Program-made: the position numbers and the translations under genes | Notes under the pieces: generated by a model | Seen by the model: only the letters and a program-made list of their open reading frames with translations | Told to the model about the DNA's origin: nothing | Database searches by the model: none | Part shown: in pieces, positions 1 through 6,240 of the stretch | Numbering within the stretch: the stretch's first letter is position 1 | How the letters are laid out: each line of letters opens with the position of its first letter | Source: an uncultured Bacteroidales bacterium | GTDB taxonomy: Bacteria > Bacteroidota > Bacteroidia > Bacteroidales > P3 | Reading direction: 5' to 3' | NCBI GenBank assembly: GCA_947174375.1 | Contig: CAMWIS010000088.1 | Span: 1 to 6,809 of the forward strand | Length of the DNA stretch: 6,809 bases

Positions 1-851
1 GCGCGGCGGATGGCCTTGTTCACATTGCCGGGGCCGCAGTTGTAGGCCGCGATGGCCAGCGTCCAGTCGTTGAAGCAGTTGTGCAGTTCCTTGAGGTAGA
101 GCGCGGCCGCCATGCTCGCCTTGATGGGGTCGAGCCGCTCGTCCACCTTCGTGTTGATTTTCAAATGGCACATACGGCCCGTCTGATACATGAACTGCCA
201 AATGCCCGCCGCCCCCGCCGGCGACACCGCACGCGGGTTGAGCGCAGATTCGATAATGGCCATGTATTTCAGTTCTTCGGGCAAACCCTCCCGGCGCAAC
301 GCATCCTCAAAGATGGGGAAGTAATACTGCGACAGGGCCAGCATGACGTGCAGCTGCTTGCGTTTCTTTATGGTATATACGTCGATAAAGGCCTTCACGC
401 GTTCGTTGTAAGCCATCTGTATCGTCTGTTGCGCGTTCAAGGCCGCGATGCGTTCACGATAGACGGAGTCGGGGTTCGTGTATTCCTCCGCGGGCGGCAG
501 TTCGGCCTCGTTGTAGTAAATCAGCGCGTCGATGTTGCGGGCGTTGCCGTCAAAAAAGCGCAGGTAACGGGAGATGTAAATTTCGTCCAAAAGGCGGCGT
601 TCGATGCTGTCCCGGATCTGTTTCTTCTCTTCGGGCGTCAGCGTGGCGGCCATATCGGCGAAATCGACATGGGCTACCGTAAAGTCCGAAAAGACGGGCT
701 TGCTCTTGTCGGCCCTCGACCGGGTGTTGAAAGCCGATTCCCGAAACCGGTCGGGCTCCGGCGAAGCGAACGCGAAATGGACGGAAAGCACCGCGGACAG
801 CAGCCCGAGGAGGCTTCCCAAAACACGTTTTCTCGTCACTTGTAAGTTCAT
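1..851 (-). CDS. MltD-like lytic transglycosylase, secreted (C-terminus beyond the window)
   Basis: Predicted to cleave the MurNAc-GlcNAc bond of peptidoglycan, forming 1,6-anhydro-MurNAc ends, outside the cytoplasm. I translated the minus strand from the ATG at 851-849; 283 codons are present and the frame is still open at base 1. Residues 1-29 form a signal peptide (basic VTRKR, hydrophobic stretch, AFA before the likely cut at Ser30). There is no lipobox, unlike E. coli MltD. Residues 55-185 are a charged, mostly helical region without a motif I recognise. The SLT domain starts near 188: the predicted catalytic Glu201 lies in AIIESALNP, followed by GAAGIWQF (213-220) and AYNCGPGNV (269-277), the three classic family motifs. 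In MltD relatives, LysM repeats often follow; any here would lie outside the window. The gene is transcribed divergently from nnrD, from the promoter at 952-983. The family is clear; the MltD subgroup is less certain. Confidence 0.93.
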   Translation of the reverse strand, partial: MNLQVTRKRVLGSLLGLLSAVLSVHFAFASPEPDRFRESAFNTRSRADKSKPVFSDFTVAHVDFADMAATLTPEEKKQIRDSIERRLLDEIYISRYLRFFDGNARNIDALIYYNEAELPPAEEYTNPDSVYRERIAALNAQQTIQMAYNERVKAFIDVYTIKKRKQLHVMLALSQYYFPIFEDALRREGLPEELKYMAIIESALNPRAVSPAGAAGIWQFMYQTGRMCHLKINTKVDERLDPIKASMAAALYLKELHNCFNDWTLAIAAYNCGPGNVNKAIRR

Positions 852-988
852 ATAAAAAAGTCTAATTTTACACACTCCGTAAGGATGCCGTGCGTTTCGC
901 ACAGGCGCGCCCGCGTGGGCGTTATACATTACGTGCGTGCTTAAAAGGGCGCAAATATACACAAAAATATACATAAAACCAAATAGTA
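852..988. other. Divergent intergenic region with structured leader
   Basis: This 137-nt region separates two divergent genes. In the leader of the minus-strand gene there are two short inverted repeats: 908-921 (5-bp stem, 4-nt loop) and 890-902 (5-bp stem, AAA loop in the RNA). A further copy of CGCAC in the RNA, at 937-933, could compete with 894-890 for pairing to GUGCG at 902-898. For the plus-strand operon I see only an imperfect promoter candidate: TTG at 840-842, 20 nt, then TAATTTTA at 863-870, which lacks the final G. That would place its start near 878. The plus-strand promoter is therefore unresolved. Confidence 0.45.
952..983 (-). promoter_or_regulatory. Bacteroidota-type promoter for the lytic transglycosylase gene
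   Basis: Read on the minus strand, TTTG (983-980) is followed by exactly 20 nt and then TATATTTG (959-952). This fits the primary sigma factor consensus of Bacteroidota (TTTG, 19-21 nt, TAnnTTTG). Transcription should begin near 945, giving a leader of roughly 95 nt. The TTTG box lies only 5 bases from the divergent nnrD start codon at 989. Confidence 0.75.
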
Positions 989-1957
989 ATGCGCAGATTG
1001 CATACATGGGGCGATTTGAACCCCTATTTACCGCCCGTCGAACGGCCCGTTACGCGGGCGTCGGAAACCCTGCCGTTTGACGTGGCCGTAACGGAAGCCG
1101 ACGACGTAGCCGCGTGGGGGCGGACACGCGACCGCTTCGCACACAAGGGCGATTTCGGCCACGGCTTGTTGGCCGCTGGCTCGCGGGGTAAGGCGGGGGC
1201 GGCGGTGCTGGCGGCGCGCGCCGCCCTGCGCAGCGGCCTCGGCCTGCTGACGGTGGCCACCACGCCCGACAACCGGGTGGTGTTGCAGACGGCCGTGCCC
1301 GAAGCCATGGTGGCGGACGGGCCGCTGCCGCAACGGCCCTTTGCGGATTATGCCGCCGTGGGCGTGGGGCCGGGCTTCGGCCTGGACGAAGCCGCCGCGC
1401 TCCGGTTGGACGACCTGCTGCAAAGGGCCGGCACCGCCTCCCGCCCCGTGGTCTTGGATGCCGACGCGCTGACGCTCATGGCTCTGTACCCCGTCCTGAC
1501 GAAACGTCTGACCGCGTTGTCAGGCAGTATCTGCACGCCGCATTACGGCGAACTGCGCCGTTTGGTCGGCCCGTGGCGGACGGCCGCCGAACGGATACGG
1601 AAGCAACAGGCGTTTTCCGACCGTTATGGCACGGTCGTTGTAGGGAAGGGGGCGTACACGTTGATAACGTTCCCGACCACGCTCGCCACGGCCGGCACCA
1701 CGCCCACGGCCTGGCTGAACGTCACCGGCAACGCGGGCATGGCCACGGCCGGGAGCGGGGACGTGCTGACCGGCCTCCTGTTGGGCTTGCTGACGCAGGG
1801 CTATACGCCGGCGAAAGCGGCCGTGGCGGGCGTTTACCTGCACGGATGGGCCGGCGACAAGGCGGCGGCCGGTGTCGGCGAAGCCTCGTTGTTGGCCGGC
1901 GACCTCGTGGCGGCCTTGCCCGCCGCGTTCAAGGCCTGGGCCGCCAAAACCCTTTAA
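989..1957 (+). CDS. nnrD: ADP/ATP-dependent NAD(P)H-hydrate dehydratase, stand-alone
   Basis: Predicted cytoplasmic repair enzyme that dehydrates the S form of hydrated NADH or NADPH back to the active cofactor, using a nucleotide phosphate. The 322-aa ribokinase-like domain shows RFAHKGDFGHGLLAAGS (49-65), VGVGPGFG (124-131), VLDADAL (155-161), TPHYGELRRL (183-192), VVGKG (217-221) and NAGMATAGSGDVLTG (248-262). Asp258 in GSGD is the expected catalytic residue. Homologues in bacteria are often fused behind an NnrE epimerase domain; here residues 1-45 only resemble the linker before the dehydratase. An in-frame TAA at 974-976 rules out an N-terminal extension, so no epimerase is encoded contiguously. 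Start: the ATG at 989 is the only ATG upstream of the conserved core; the preceding bases are A-rich with no Shine-Dalgarno site. It is the first gene of a likely operon, 13 nt before the S41 protease gene. Confidence 0.93.
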   Translation: MRRLHTWGDLNPYLPPVERPVTRASETLPFDVAVTEADDVAAWGRTRDRFAHKGDFGHGLLAAGSRGKAGAAVLAARAALRSGLGLLTVATTPDNRVVLQTAVPEAMVADGPLPQRPFADYAAVGVGPGFGLDEAAALRLDDLLQRAGTASRPVVLDADALTLMALYPVLTKRLTALSGSICTPHYGELRRLVGPWRTAAERIRKQQAFSDRYGTVVVGKGAYTLITFPTTLATAGTTPTAWLNVTGNAGMATAGSGDVLTGLLLGLLTQGYTPAKAAVAGVYLHGWAGDKAAAGVGEASLLAGDLVAALPAAFKAWAAKTL

Positions 1958-1970
1958 AAACAAAAGCGAT

Positions 1971-3857
1971 ATGAGTTATAACGTCCTCAAGACTAAAATT
2001 TTCCGCACGCTCGGCACCCTCGCGGCGCTGGGCGTCCTGCTCACCGCCATGCCCCTCGTGGCGCAACCCGTTTCACCGCAGGCGCCCGCCCCGGCGGAAA
2101 GCGGACGCAACACGGCGGCGCAGGTGGAGCAGAAGATGCACCAACTCCTGCAAATGATACGGTTCGCCTATGTTGACGACATCGATATGCAGCCCATCGT
2201 CGAGAAGGGCATCGAAGAGATGTTGAAGGAATTGGACCCGCATTCGGCCTATATCACGGCCAAGGATGTGGCCAAGGCCAACGAACCCTTGGTGGGCAAT
2301 TTCGATGGCATCGGCGTCTCGTTCCAAATCCTTAAAGATACGATCGTTATCGTGGAGGTCATCGCCGGCGGCCCCGCCGAGAAGCTGGGCATACAGTCGG
2401 GCGACCGCATCGTGCGCATCGACACGCTCCAAGCCGTGGGCGACAGCGCCACGAACGATTTTGTATTCCGCCGTCTGCGCGGCCCCAAGGGTACGACGGT
2501 CTCGGTCGGCATCCGCCGGCGGGGCATCGACCGCGAGCTGGAATACAAAATCGTGCGGGATAAAATCCCGCTCCACAGCGTGGATGCCGCCTTTATGGTG
2601 GACGACAAGACGGGCTATATCCTGTTGAGCCGTTTCGCGCGTTCCACGCCCGACGAAATCCATTCGGCCCTGAGCACGCTGCTGGCCGAGGGGATGACGC
2701 AGCTGATTTTAGACCTGCGCGGCAACACCGGCGGCTACCTCGATGTGGCCGTGGCGCTCTCGGACGAGTTCCTGCCCGGCGGTCGCGTCGTCACCTATAT
2801 AGAGGGCAAGGCGCAGCCGCGTTACGAATTCAAGACCACCGACCGCGGGCTGTTCGAGAACGGCGACATGGTCGTGCTCATCGACGAGGGCTCGGCTTCG
2901 GCCAGCGAGATTGTCAGCGGCGCGTTGCAGGACTGGGACCGCGCCTTGCTCGTCGGCCGCCGCTCGTTCGGCAAGGGCTTGGTACAAAGGCCGTTCGACT
3001 TGCCCGACCAGGCGCAGGTGCGGCTTACGACCTCCCGCTACTATACGCCCAGCGGCCGTTGCATCCAAAAGCCCTACGAGGAGGGGGCCGACGATTACAA
3101 CACCGACATTTCGAAGCGTTACAGCCGCGGCGAGATGTGGCACGCCGACTCCGTCCATTTCCCCGATTCGCTGAAATACCGTTCGGCCGGCGGTCGCACC
3201 GTCTATGGCGGGGGCGGCATCATGCCCGACGTGTTCGTGCCGCTCGATACGGTGCGCTTGTCCGATTACTACGTCGATCTGCGGCGCAACAACATCCTCA
3301 ACAACTTCTGTCTGACCGAGGCGCAGGCGCATAAGGCCGACTGGCTCGCGCGCTATCCGGACGTCCGGCAGTTCGACCTCTCGTTCGATATGGATTCCGT
3401 TATGCCGCGCTTCTACGCCTATGCCGAGAGCGAGGGCGTGACCCGCCGCAACTTCAAGCCCGAAAAGGCTTCGGCCTTCATGAAGGCCCTGTTGGATTCG
3501 ATGACCGCCGACAGTGCGCACGTCCGGCTCGGCGACACGGTGCGCACCTATGCGGACTATATGCGGCAGGCCCTGTGGCCGGCCGATGCGATGCAGGCCT
3601 ACCTGATGGAACGGGCCGAAGCCGAAGACGCGCGGCAGGCGGTGTCGGCCGTCGTTTCCGACCGTTTCCTGCGGGCGCAGGTCAAGGCGCTGTTGGCGCG
3701 CAACCTCTACGGGATGCCGGCCTATTACCGCATTATCCGGTCTGTGGATGACGGCTTTGAACGCGCCATCGAGGCCTTGAACGACAAGGCCTTGTTCAAG
3801 GCGTTGCAGGAAGCCGCCGCGCCCGCCAAGCCCGCCAAACCCGCCAAAAAGCGTTAG
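1971..3857 (+). CDS. S41 family C-terminal-processing peptidase (CtpA/Prc type)
   Basis: Predicted periplasmic serine protease of 628 aa that trims or degrades exported proteins, usually from their C-termini. Residues 1-31 are a signal peptide (KTKIFR, hydrophobic core, PLVA before Gln32). A helical segment at 50-105 contains ELDPHSAYI. A PDZ domain spans about 108-195 (FDGIGVSF, SGDRIVRI). The protease core at about 200-365 contains LILDLRGNTGGYLD (245-258), GSASASE (307-313) and FGKGLVQ (333-339). Ser310 and Lys335 are the predicted catalytic dyad, with the 25-residue spacing known in Prc and CtpA. Residues 364-428 (CIQKPYEEG, VYGGGGIMPDVFVP) match Bacteroidota members as I recall them. The C-terminal 200 residues are helical and end in a Lys-Pro-Ala tail. 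The ATG at 1971 was chosen because it precedes the signal peptide; an upstream in-frame ATG at 1872 would overlap nnrD by 86 nt and bury the signal. The tcdA gene follows after 3 nt. Confidence 0.95.
   Translation: MSYNVLKTKIFRTLGTLAALGVLLTAMPLVAQPVSPQAPAPAESGRNTAAQVEQKMHQLLQMIRFAYVDDIDMQPIVEKGIEEMLKELDPHSAYITAKDVAKANEPLVGNFDGIGVSFQILKDTIVIVEVIAGGPAEKLGIQSGDRIVRIDTLQAVGDSATNDFVFRRLRGPKGTTVSVGIRRRGIDRELEYKIVRDKIPLHSVDAAFMVDDKTGYILLSRFARSTPDEIHSALSTLLAEGMTQLILDLRGNTGGYLDVAVALSDEFLPGGRVVTYIEGKAQPRYEFKTTDRGLFENGDMVVLIDEGSASASEIVSGALQDWDRALLVGRRSFGKGLVQRPFDLPDQAQVRLTTSRYYTPSGRCIQKPYEEGADDYNTDISKRYSRGEMWHADSVHFPDSLKYRSAGGRTVYGGGGIMPDVFVPLDTVRLSDYYVDLRRNNILNNFCLTEAQAHKADWLARYPDVRQFDLSFDMDSVMPRFYAYAESEGVTRRNFKPEKASAFMKALLDSMTADSAHVRLGDTVRTYADYMRQALWPADAMQAYLMERAEAEDARQAVSAVVSDRFLRAQVKALLARNLYGMPAYYRIIRSVDDGFERAIEALNDKALFKALQEAAAPAKPAKPAKKR
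3822..3848 (+). repeat. Three tandem 9-nt repeats encoding Pro-Ala-Lys
   Basis: The units are CCCGCCAAG, CCCGCCAAA and CCCGCCAAA, differing at one base. They encode PAK three times at residues 618-626 of the S41 protease and are followed by Lys-Arg and the stop codon. The repeat makes a basic, probably disordered C-terminal tail. Its copy number could vary by replication slippage without shifting the frame. Confidence 0.8.
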
Positions 3858-3860
3858 CCG

Positions 3861-4646
3861 ATGGACTGGCAGGAGCGGACACGGCTGTTGGCCGGCGACG
3901 GTACCGTGCAGGCCTGGGCGCGGGCGCACGTCTTGGTCGTGGGGCTGGGCGGCGTGGGGGCGTATGCGGCCGAACAACTGGTGCGGGCGGGCATCGGGCG
4001 GCTGACGCTCGTTGACGGCGACCGCCTGCACGAAACGAATCTGAACCGGCAGCTGCCGGCCCTGCGCTCCACCTTGGGCGCCTACAAGACCGAAACGCTA
4101 CGGCGGCGTTTCCTCGACATCAATCCCGACCTGGACTGCGAAATCATTTCCGAGTACCTCCGCGACGAACGTATGGTGGAGGTGTTGCAGGCGCACGCCT
4201 ACGATTATGTCGTGGACGCCATCGATACGCTGTCTCCCAAAATCTATCTGCTCTACCACTGCGTGCGTCTCAAACTGCGCGTGGTCAGTGCCATGGGCAC
4301 GGGCGGCAAATGGGCGCCCGAAGCCCTGACGGTCTGCGACATCGCGCAGACGTACCAGTGCCGTTTGGCCGACGTGTTGCGCAAGCGGCTGCACAAGCTG
4401 GGCGTATATGCGGGCATACAGGCCGTGTTCTCGCCGGAGGTCGTGGCGGCGGAGGCTGTCCGCGAGGAAGAGGACGTCAACAAGAAGTCGGCGGTCGGCA
4501 CGGTGTCGTATATGCCGGCCGTGGCGGGGTGTTTTTGTGCGTCGGTCGTACTGCGGGAGTTGGCCGGCCGCCCCGTGACCTCTGACCTGCCGGTTCCGCA
4601 CAGCATCCGCAAGCGCCTATCGAACGAAAAATGGGAGAAAAGTTAA
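3861..4646 (+). CDS. tcdA: tRNA threonylcarbamoyladenosine dehydratase (CsdL)
   Basis: Predicted E1-like enzyme that uses ATP to convert t6A at position 37 of ANN-decoding tRNAs into cyclic t6A, which stabilises decoding. The protein has 261 aa, close to the roughly 268 aa of E. coli TcdA. It has the ThiF/MoeB-type adenylation fold: VVGLGGVGAYAAEQLVRAGI (26-45) for nucleotide binding, LVDGD (50-54), NLNRQ (60-64), Lys76 in GAYKTE, and VDAIDTLSPK (118-127). Also present are SAMGTGGK (143-150) and GTVSYMPAVAG (213-223). The start MDWQERTRLLAG matches the usual MDW start of the family. The gene lies 3 nt after the S41 stop codon with no visible Shine-Dalgarno site, so it is probably translated from the operon mRNA. 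No csdA or csdE partner lies beside it. MoeB and ThiF were considered; the sequence order and MDW start favour TcdA. Confidence 0.93.
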   Translation: MDWQERTRLLAGDGTVQAWARAHVLVVGLGGVGAYAAEQLVRAGIGRLTLVDGDRLHETNLNRQLPALRSTLGAYKTETLRRRFLDINPDLDCEIISEYLRDERMVEVLQAHAYDYVVDAIDTLSPKIYLLYHCVRLKLRVVSAMGTGGKWAPEALTVCDIAQTYQCRLADVLRKRLHKLGVYAGIQAVFSPEVVAAEAVREEEDVNKKSAVGTVSYMPAVAGCFCASVVLRELAGRPVTSDLPVPHSIRKRLSNEKWEKS

Positions 4647-4663
4647 AATTAGGGCGATAAAAT

Positions 4664-4694
4664 TTTTTTAAATGAAAAATATCGTGTAGTTTTG
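4664..4694 (+). promoter_or_regulatory. Bacteroidota-type promoter for gdhA
   Basis: TAGTTTTG at 4687-4694 fits the TAnnTTTG element. The upstream element is less good: a run of T at 4663-4669, with TTTT at 4664-4667 giving a 19-nt spacer. The predicted start is near 4701, about 80 nt before the gdhA ATG. The T-run also follows a weak A/T-only inverted repeat (4645-4650 with 4661-4666), which might slow read-through from tcdA but is too weak to call a terminator. Confidence 0.65.
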
Positions 4695-4704
4695 TTTCTT
4701 GAAA

Positions 4705-4741
4705 AGAGACGTTTAGCGGCAGCGAAAAAGCCTATGTCTCT
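4705..4741 (+). promoter_or_regulatory. Stem-loop at the 5' end of the gdhA leader
   Basis: AGAGACGT (4705-4712) can pair with ATGTCTCT (4734-4741): 8 pairs including one G-U, with a 21-nt loop that holds a further GGC/GCC pairing (4718-4720 with 4730-4732). It would sit within a few bases of the predicted transcript start. No T-run follows, so it is not a terminator. The remaining leader, 4742-4782, is A-rich and probably unstructured, which suits efficient initiation in Bacteroidota. A role in mRNA stability or regulation is inference. Confidence 0.4.
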
Positions 4742-4782
4742 CACGACCAAGCGAATAGAAAAACAAATAAAAACTTTTTGTT

Positions 4783-6117
4783 ATGGACGTAAAAAAAATT
4801 CTCGCGGATCTCAAAACGAAGCATCCCGATGAGCCCTTGTTCTTGCAAGCGGTAGAAGAAGTATTGGACTCCATTAAGGATTACGTGAAGGCGAATCCTA
4901 AATATGACCAATACAAGATTATCGAACGTATGGTTGAACCTGACCGTATCTTCACGTTCAAGGTTGAATGGGTTGACGACAAGGGTCAGATTCAGGTGAA
5001 CACCGGTTACCGTGTTCAGTTCAACAACGCGATTGGACCGTACAAGGGCGGTTTGCGTTTCCACCCGTCTGTAAAACTCGACACGCTCAAATTCCTGGGC
5101 TTCGAACAGACGTTCAAGAACAGCTTGACCACGTTGCCGATGGGCGGTGGCAAGGGCGGTTCCGACTTCAACGCCAAGGGTCGTTCCGAAAACGAAATCA
5201 TGCGTTTCTGCCAGGCCTTCATGATGGAACTGCAGAAATACATCGGACCTGAAACCGACGTTCCCGCCGGTGATATAGGTGTCGGTGGCCGTGAAATCGG
5301 TTATATGTACGGTATCTACAAAAAACTGCGTAACGAAAACACCGGTGTATTGACCGGCAAGGGCTCCGGCTGGGGTGGCTCCATCCTGCGTCCGGAAGCG
5401 ACCGGTTTCGGTGCCGTTTACTTCGTACAGAGCATGTTGAAGACGCAGAAGAAAGACATCAAGGGCATGACCGTTGCCGTTTCCGGTTTCGGTAATGTGG
5501 CTTGGGGTGCCGCTACGAAAGCGACCGAATTGGGCGCCAAGGTTGTCTGCATCTCCGGTCCCGACGGCTACATCTACGATCCGGCCGGTATGGACGAAGA
5601 AAAGATCGCCTATATGCTCGAACTGCGTAGCTCCAACAACGACGTTGTAGCTCCGTACGCCAAGAAGTTCAAAGGCTCGAAATTCGTTGCCGGCAAGAAA
5701 CCTTGGGAAGTTAAGGTTGACATCGCTCTGCCGTGTGCCACGCAGAACGAATTGGCCAAGGAAGACGCTGAAAAACTGATCAAGAACGGCGTTAAACTGG
5801 TTGCCGAAGTTTCCAACATGGGTTGCCAGCCCGGCGCTATCCACGCTTTCCAGAAAGCCAAGATCATGTTCGCGCCCGGTAAGGCCGTAAACGCCGGTGG
5901 TGTTTCGGTTTCCGGTTTGGAAATGAGCCAGAACGCTGAAAAACTTTCCTGGACGGCTGCCGAAGTTGATGCCAAGTTGCATCAGATTATGGCCAGCATC
6001 CACGAAAACTGCGTGAAGTACGGTAAAGAAGGCAAGTACATCAACTATGTAAAGGGTGCCAACATCGCCGGCTTCATCAAGGTAGCTGACTCCATGATTG
6101 AATTGGGCGTTTGCTAA
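4783..6117 (+). CDS. gdhA: Glutamate dehydrogenase, hexameric type, probably NAD-preferring
   Basis: Catalyses the reversible reaction 2-oxoglutarate + NH4+ + NAD(P)H to glutamate + NAD(P)+, in the cytoplasm. The protein has 444 aa, the normal length for this class. The N-terminal substrate domain shows GPYKGGLRFHPSV (85-97; Lys88), Lys112 in FKNSLTTLP, PMGGGKGGSDF (119-129; catalytic Lys124) and PAGDIGVGGRE (161-171; Asp164). The Rossmann domain has GFGNVA (235-240) and ISGPDGYIYD (257-266). KAVNAGGVSVSGLEMSQN (367-384) and KGANIAGF (424-431) complete the family pattern. Phe236 and Pro260 correspond to residues of the NAD-dependent Clostridium symbiosum enzyme rather than the GSGNV and SDS types of NADP enzymes, so NAD preference is inferred. 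All ten Arg codons are CGT, and GGT and AAC are common, unlike the upstream GC-rich operon; this suggests strong expression. It has its own promoter and terminator. Confidence 0.97.
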   Translation: MDVKKILADLKTKHPDEPLFLQAVEEVLDSIKDYVKANPKYDQYKIIERMVEPDRIFTFKVEWVDDKGQIQVNTGYRVQFNNAIGPYKGGLRFHPSVKLDTLKFLGFEQTFKNSLTTLPMGGGKGGSDFNAKGRSENEIMRFCQAFMMELQKYIGPETDVPAGDIGVGGREIGYMYGIYKKLRNENTGVLTGKGSGWGGSILRPEATGFGAVYFVQSMLKTQKKDIKGMTVAVSGFGNVAWGAATKATELGAKVVCISGPDGYIYDPAGMDEEKIAYMLELRSSNNDVVAPYAKKFKGSKFVAGKKPWEVKVDIALPCATQNELAKEDAEKLIKNGVKLVAEVSNMGCQPGAIHAFQKAKIMFAPGKAVNAGGVSVSGLEMSQNAEKLSWTAAEVDAKLHQIMASIHENCVKYGKEGKYINYVKGANIAGFIKVADSMIELGVC

Positions 6118-6140
6118 TCGCAATCCGTCTGATTCTTCTC

Positions 6141-6178
6141 GAAAGGGGTGTCCGTTTTACGGATGCCCCTTTCTTTTT
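6141..6178 (+). terminator. Intrinsic terminator of gdhA
   Basis: GAAAGGGGTGTCCG (6141-6154) pairs with CGGATGCCCCTTTC (6160-6173), giving 14 pairs including two G-U, closed by a TTTTA loop (6155-6159). Five T residues follow at 6174-6178. It begins 23 nt after the gdhA stop codon. It should separate gdhA from the next gene. Confidence 0.93.
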
Positions 6179-6193
6179 ATTCGTCCTTTCTTA

Positions 6194-6225
6194 TTTGTTT
6201 AGAATAAATTAAATGCTTATTTTTG
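6194..6225 (+). promoter_or_regulatory. Bacteroidota-type promoter for the lipoprotein gene
   Basis: TTTG at 6194-6197, a spacer of exactly 20 nt (6198-6217), and TATTTTTG at 6218-6225 match the Bacteroidota consensus at every fixed base. The predicted transcript start is near 6232, which leaves a leader of just under 60 nt before the GTG at 6290. Confidence 0.8.
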
Positions 6226-6240
6226 CAGATTAGACCATTA

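Noticed and set aside
81..845. A 254-codon plus-strand open frame at the left end.
   Set aside because: The opposite strand encodes a lytic transglycosylase with a signal peptide and all three SLT motifs, so this is an antisense shadow.
1008..1030. A sequence whose reverse complement (GGGGTTCAAATCGCCCC) resembles a tRNA T-arm.
   Set aside because: The arm has an extra base, no matching acceptor strand, D-arm or anticodon stem can be found around it, and it lies inside the nnrD reading frame.
1872..1970. An upstream ATG that would extend the S41 protease by 33 residues.
   Set aside because: It would overlap nnrD out of frame by 86 nt and add a Pro/Arg-rich stretch before a good signal peptide that begins at the ATG at 1971.
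2709..4031. A 440-codon minus-strand open frame across the S41 protease gene and the start of tcdA.
   Set aside because: It spans two well-supported sense genes and their junction, and its translation is low-complexity and rich in Arg, His and Gly, typical of the shadow of GC-rich coding DNA.
4645..4669. AAAATT/AATTTT inverted repeat followed by a T-run as a terminator of the nnrD operon.
   Set aside because: The stem is only six A-T pairs with a 10-nt loop, too weak to call; the T-run may instead be the gdhA upstream promoter element.
4672..4689. A five-codon open frame (MKNIV) as a possible leader peptide for gdhA.
   Set aside because: It overlaps the predicted promoter and lies upstream of the predicted transcript start, so it would not be on the gdhA mRNA.
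4741..6123. A 460-codon open frame antisense to the whole of gdhA.
   Set aside because: The sense frame has all glutamate dehydrogenase motifs. The antisense frame is open because gdhA avoids TTA, CTA and TCA codons in that register; its product has no motif I recognise. Long antisense frames over strongly biased genes are a common artefact.
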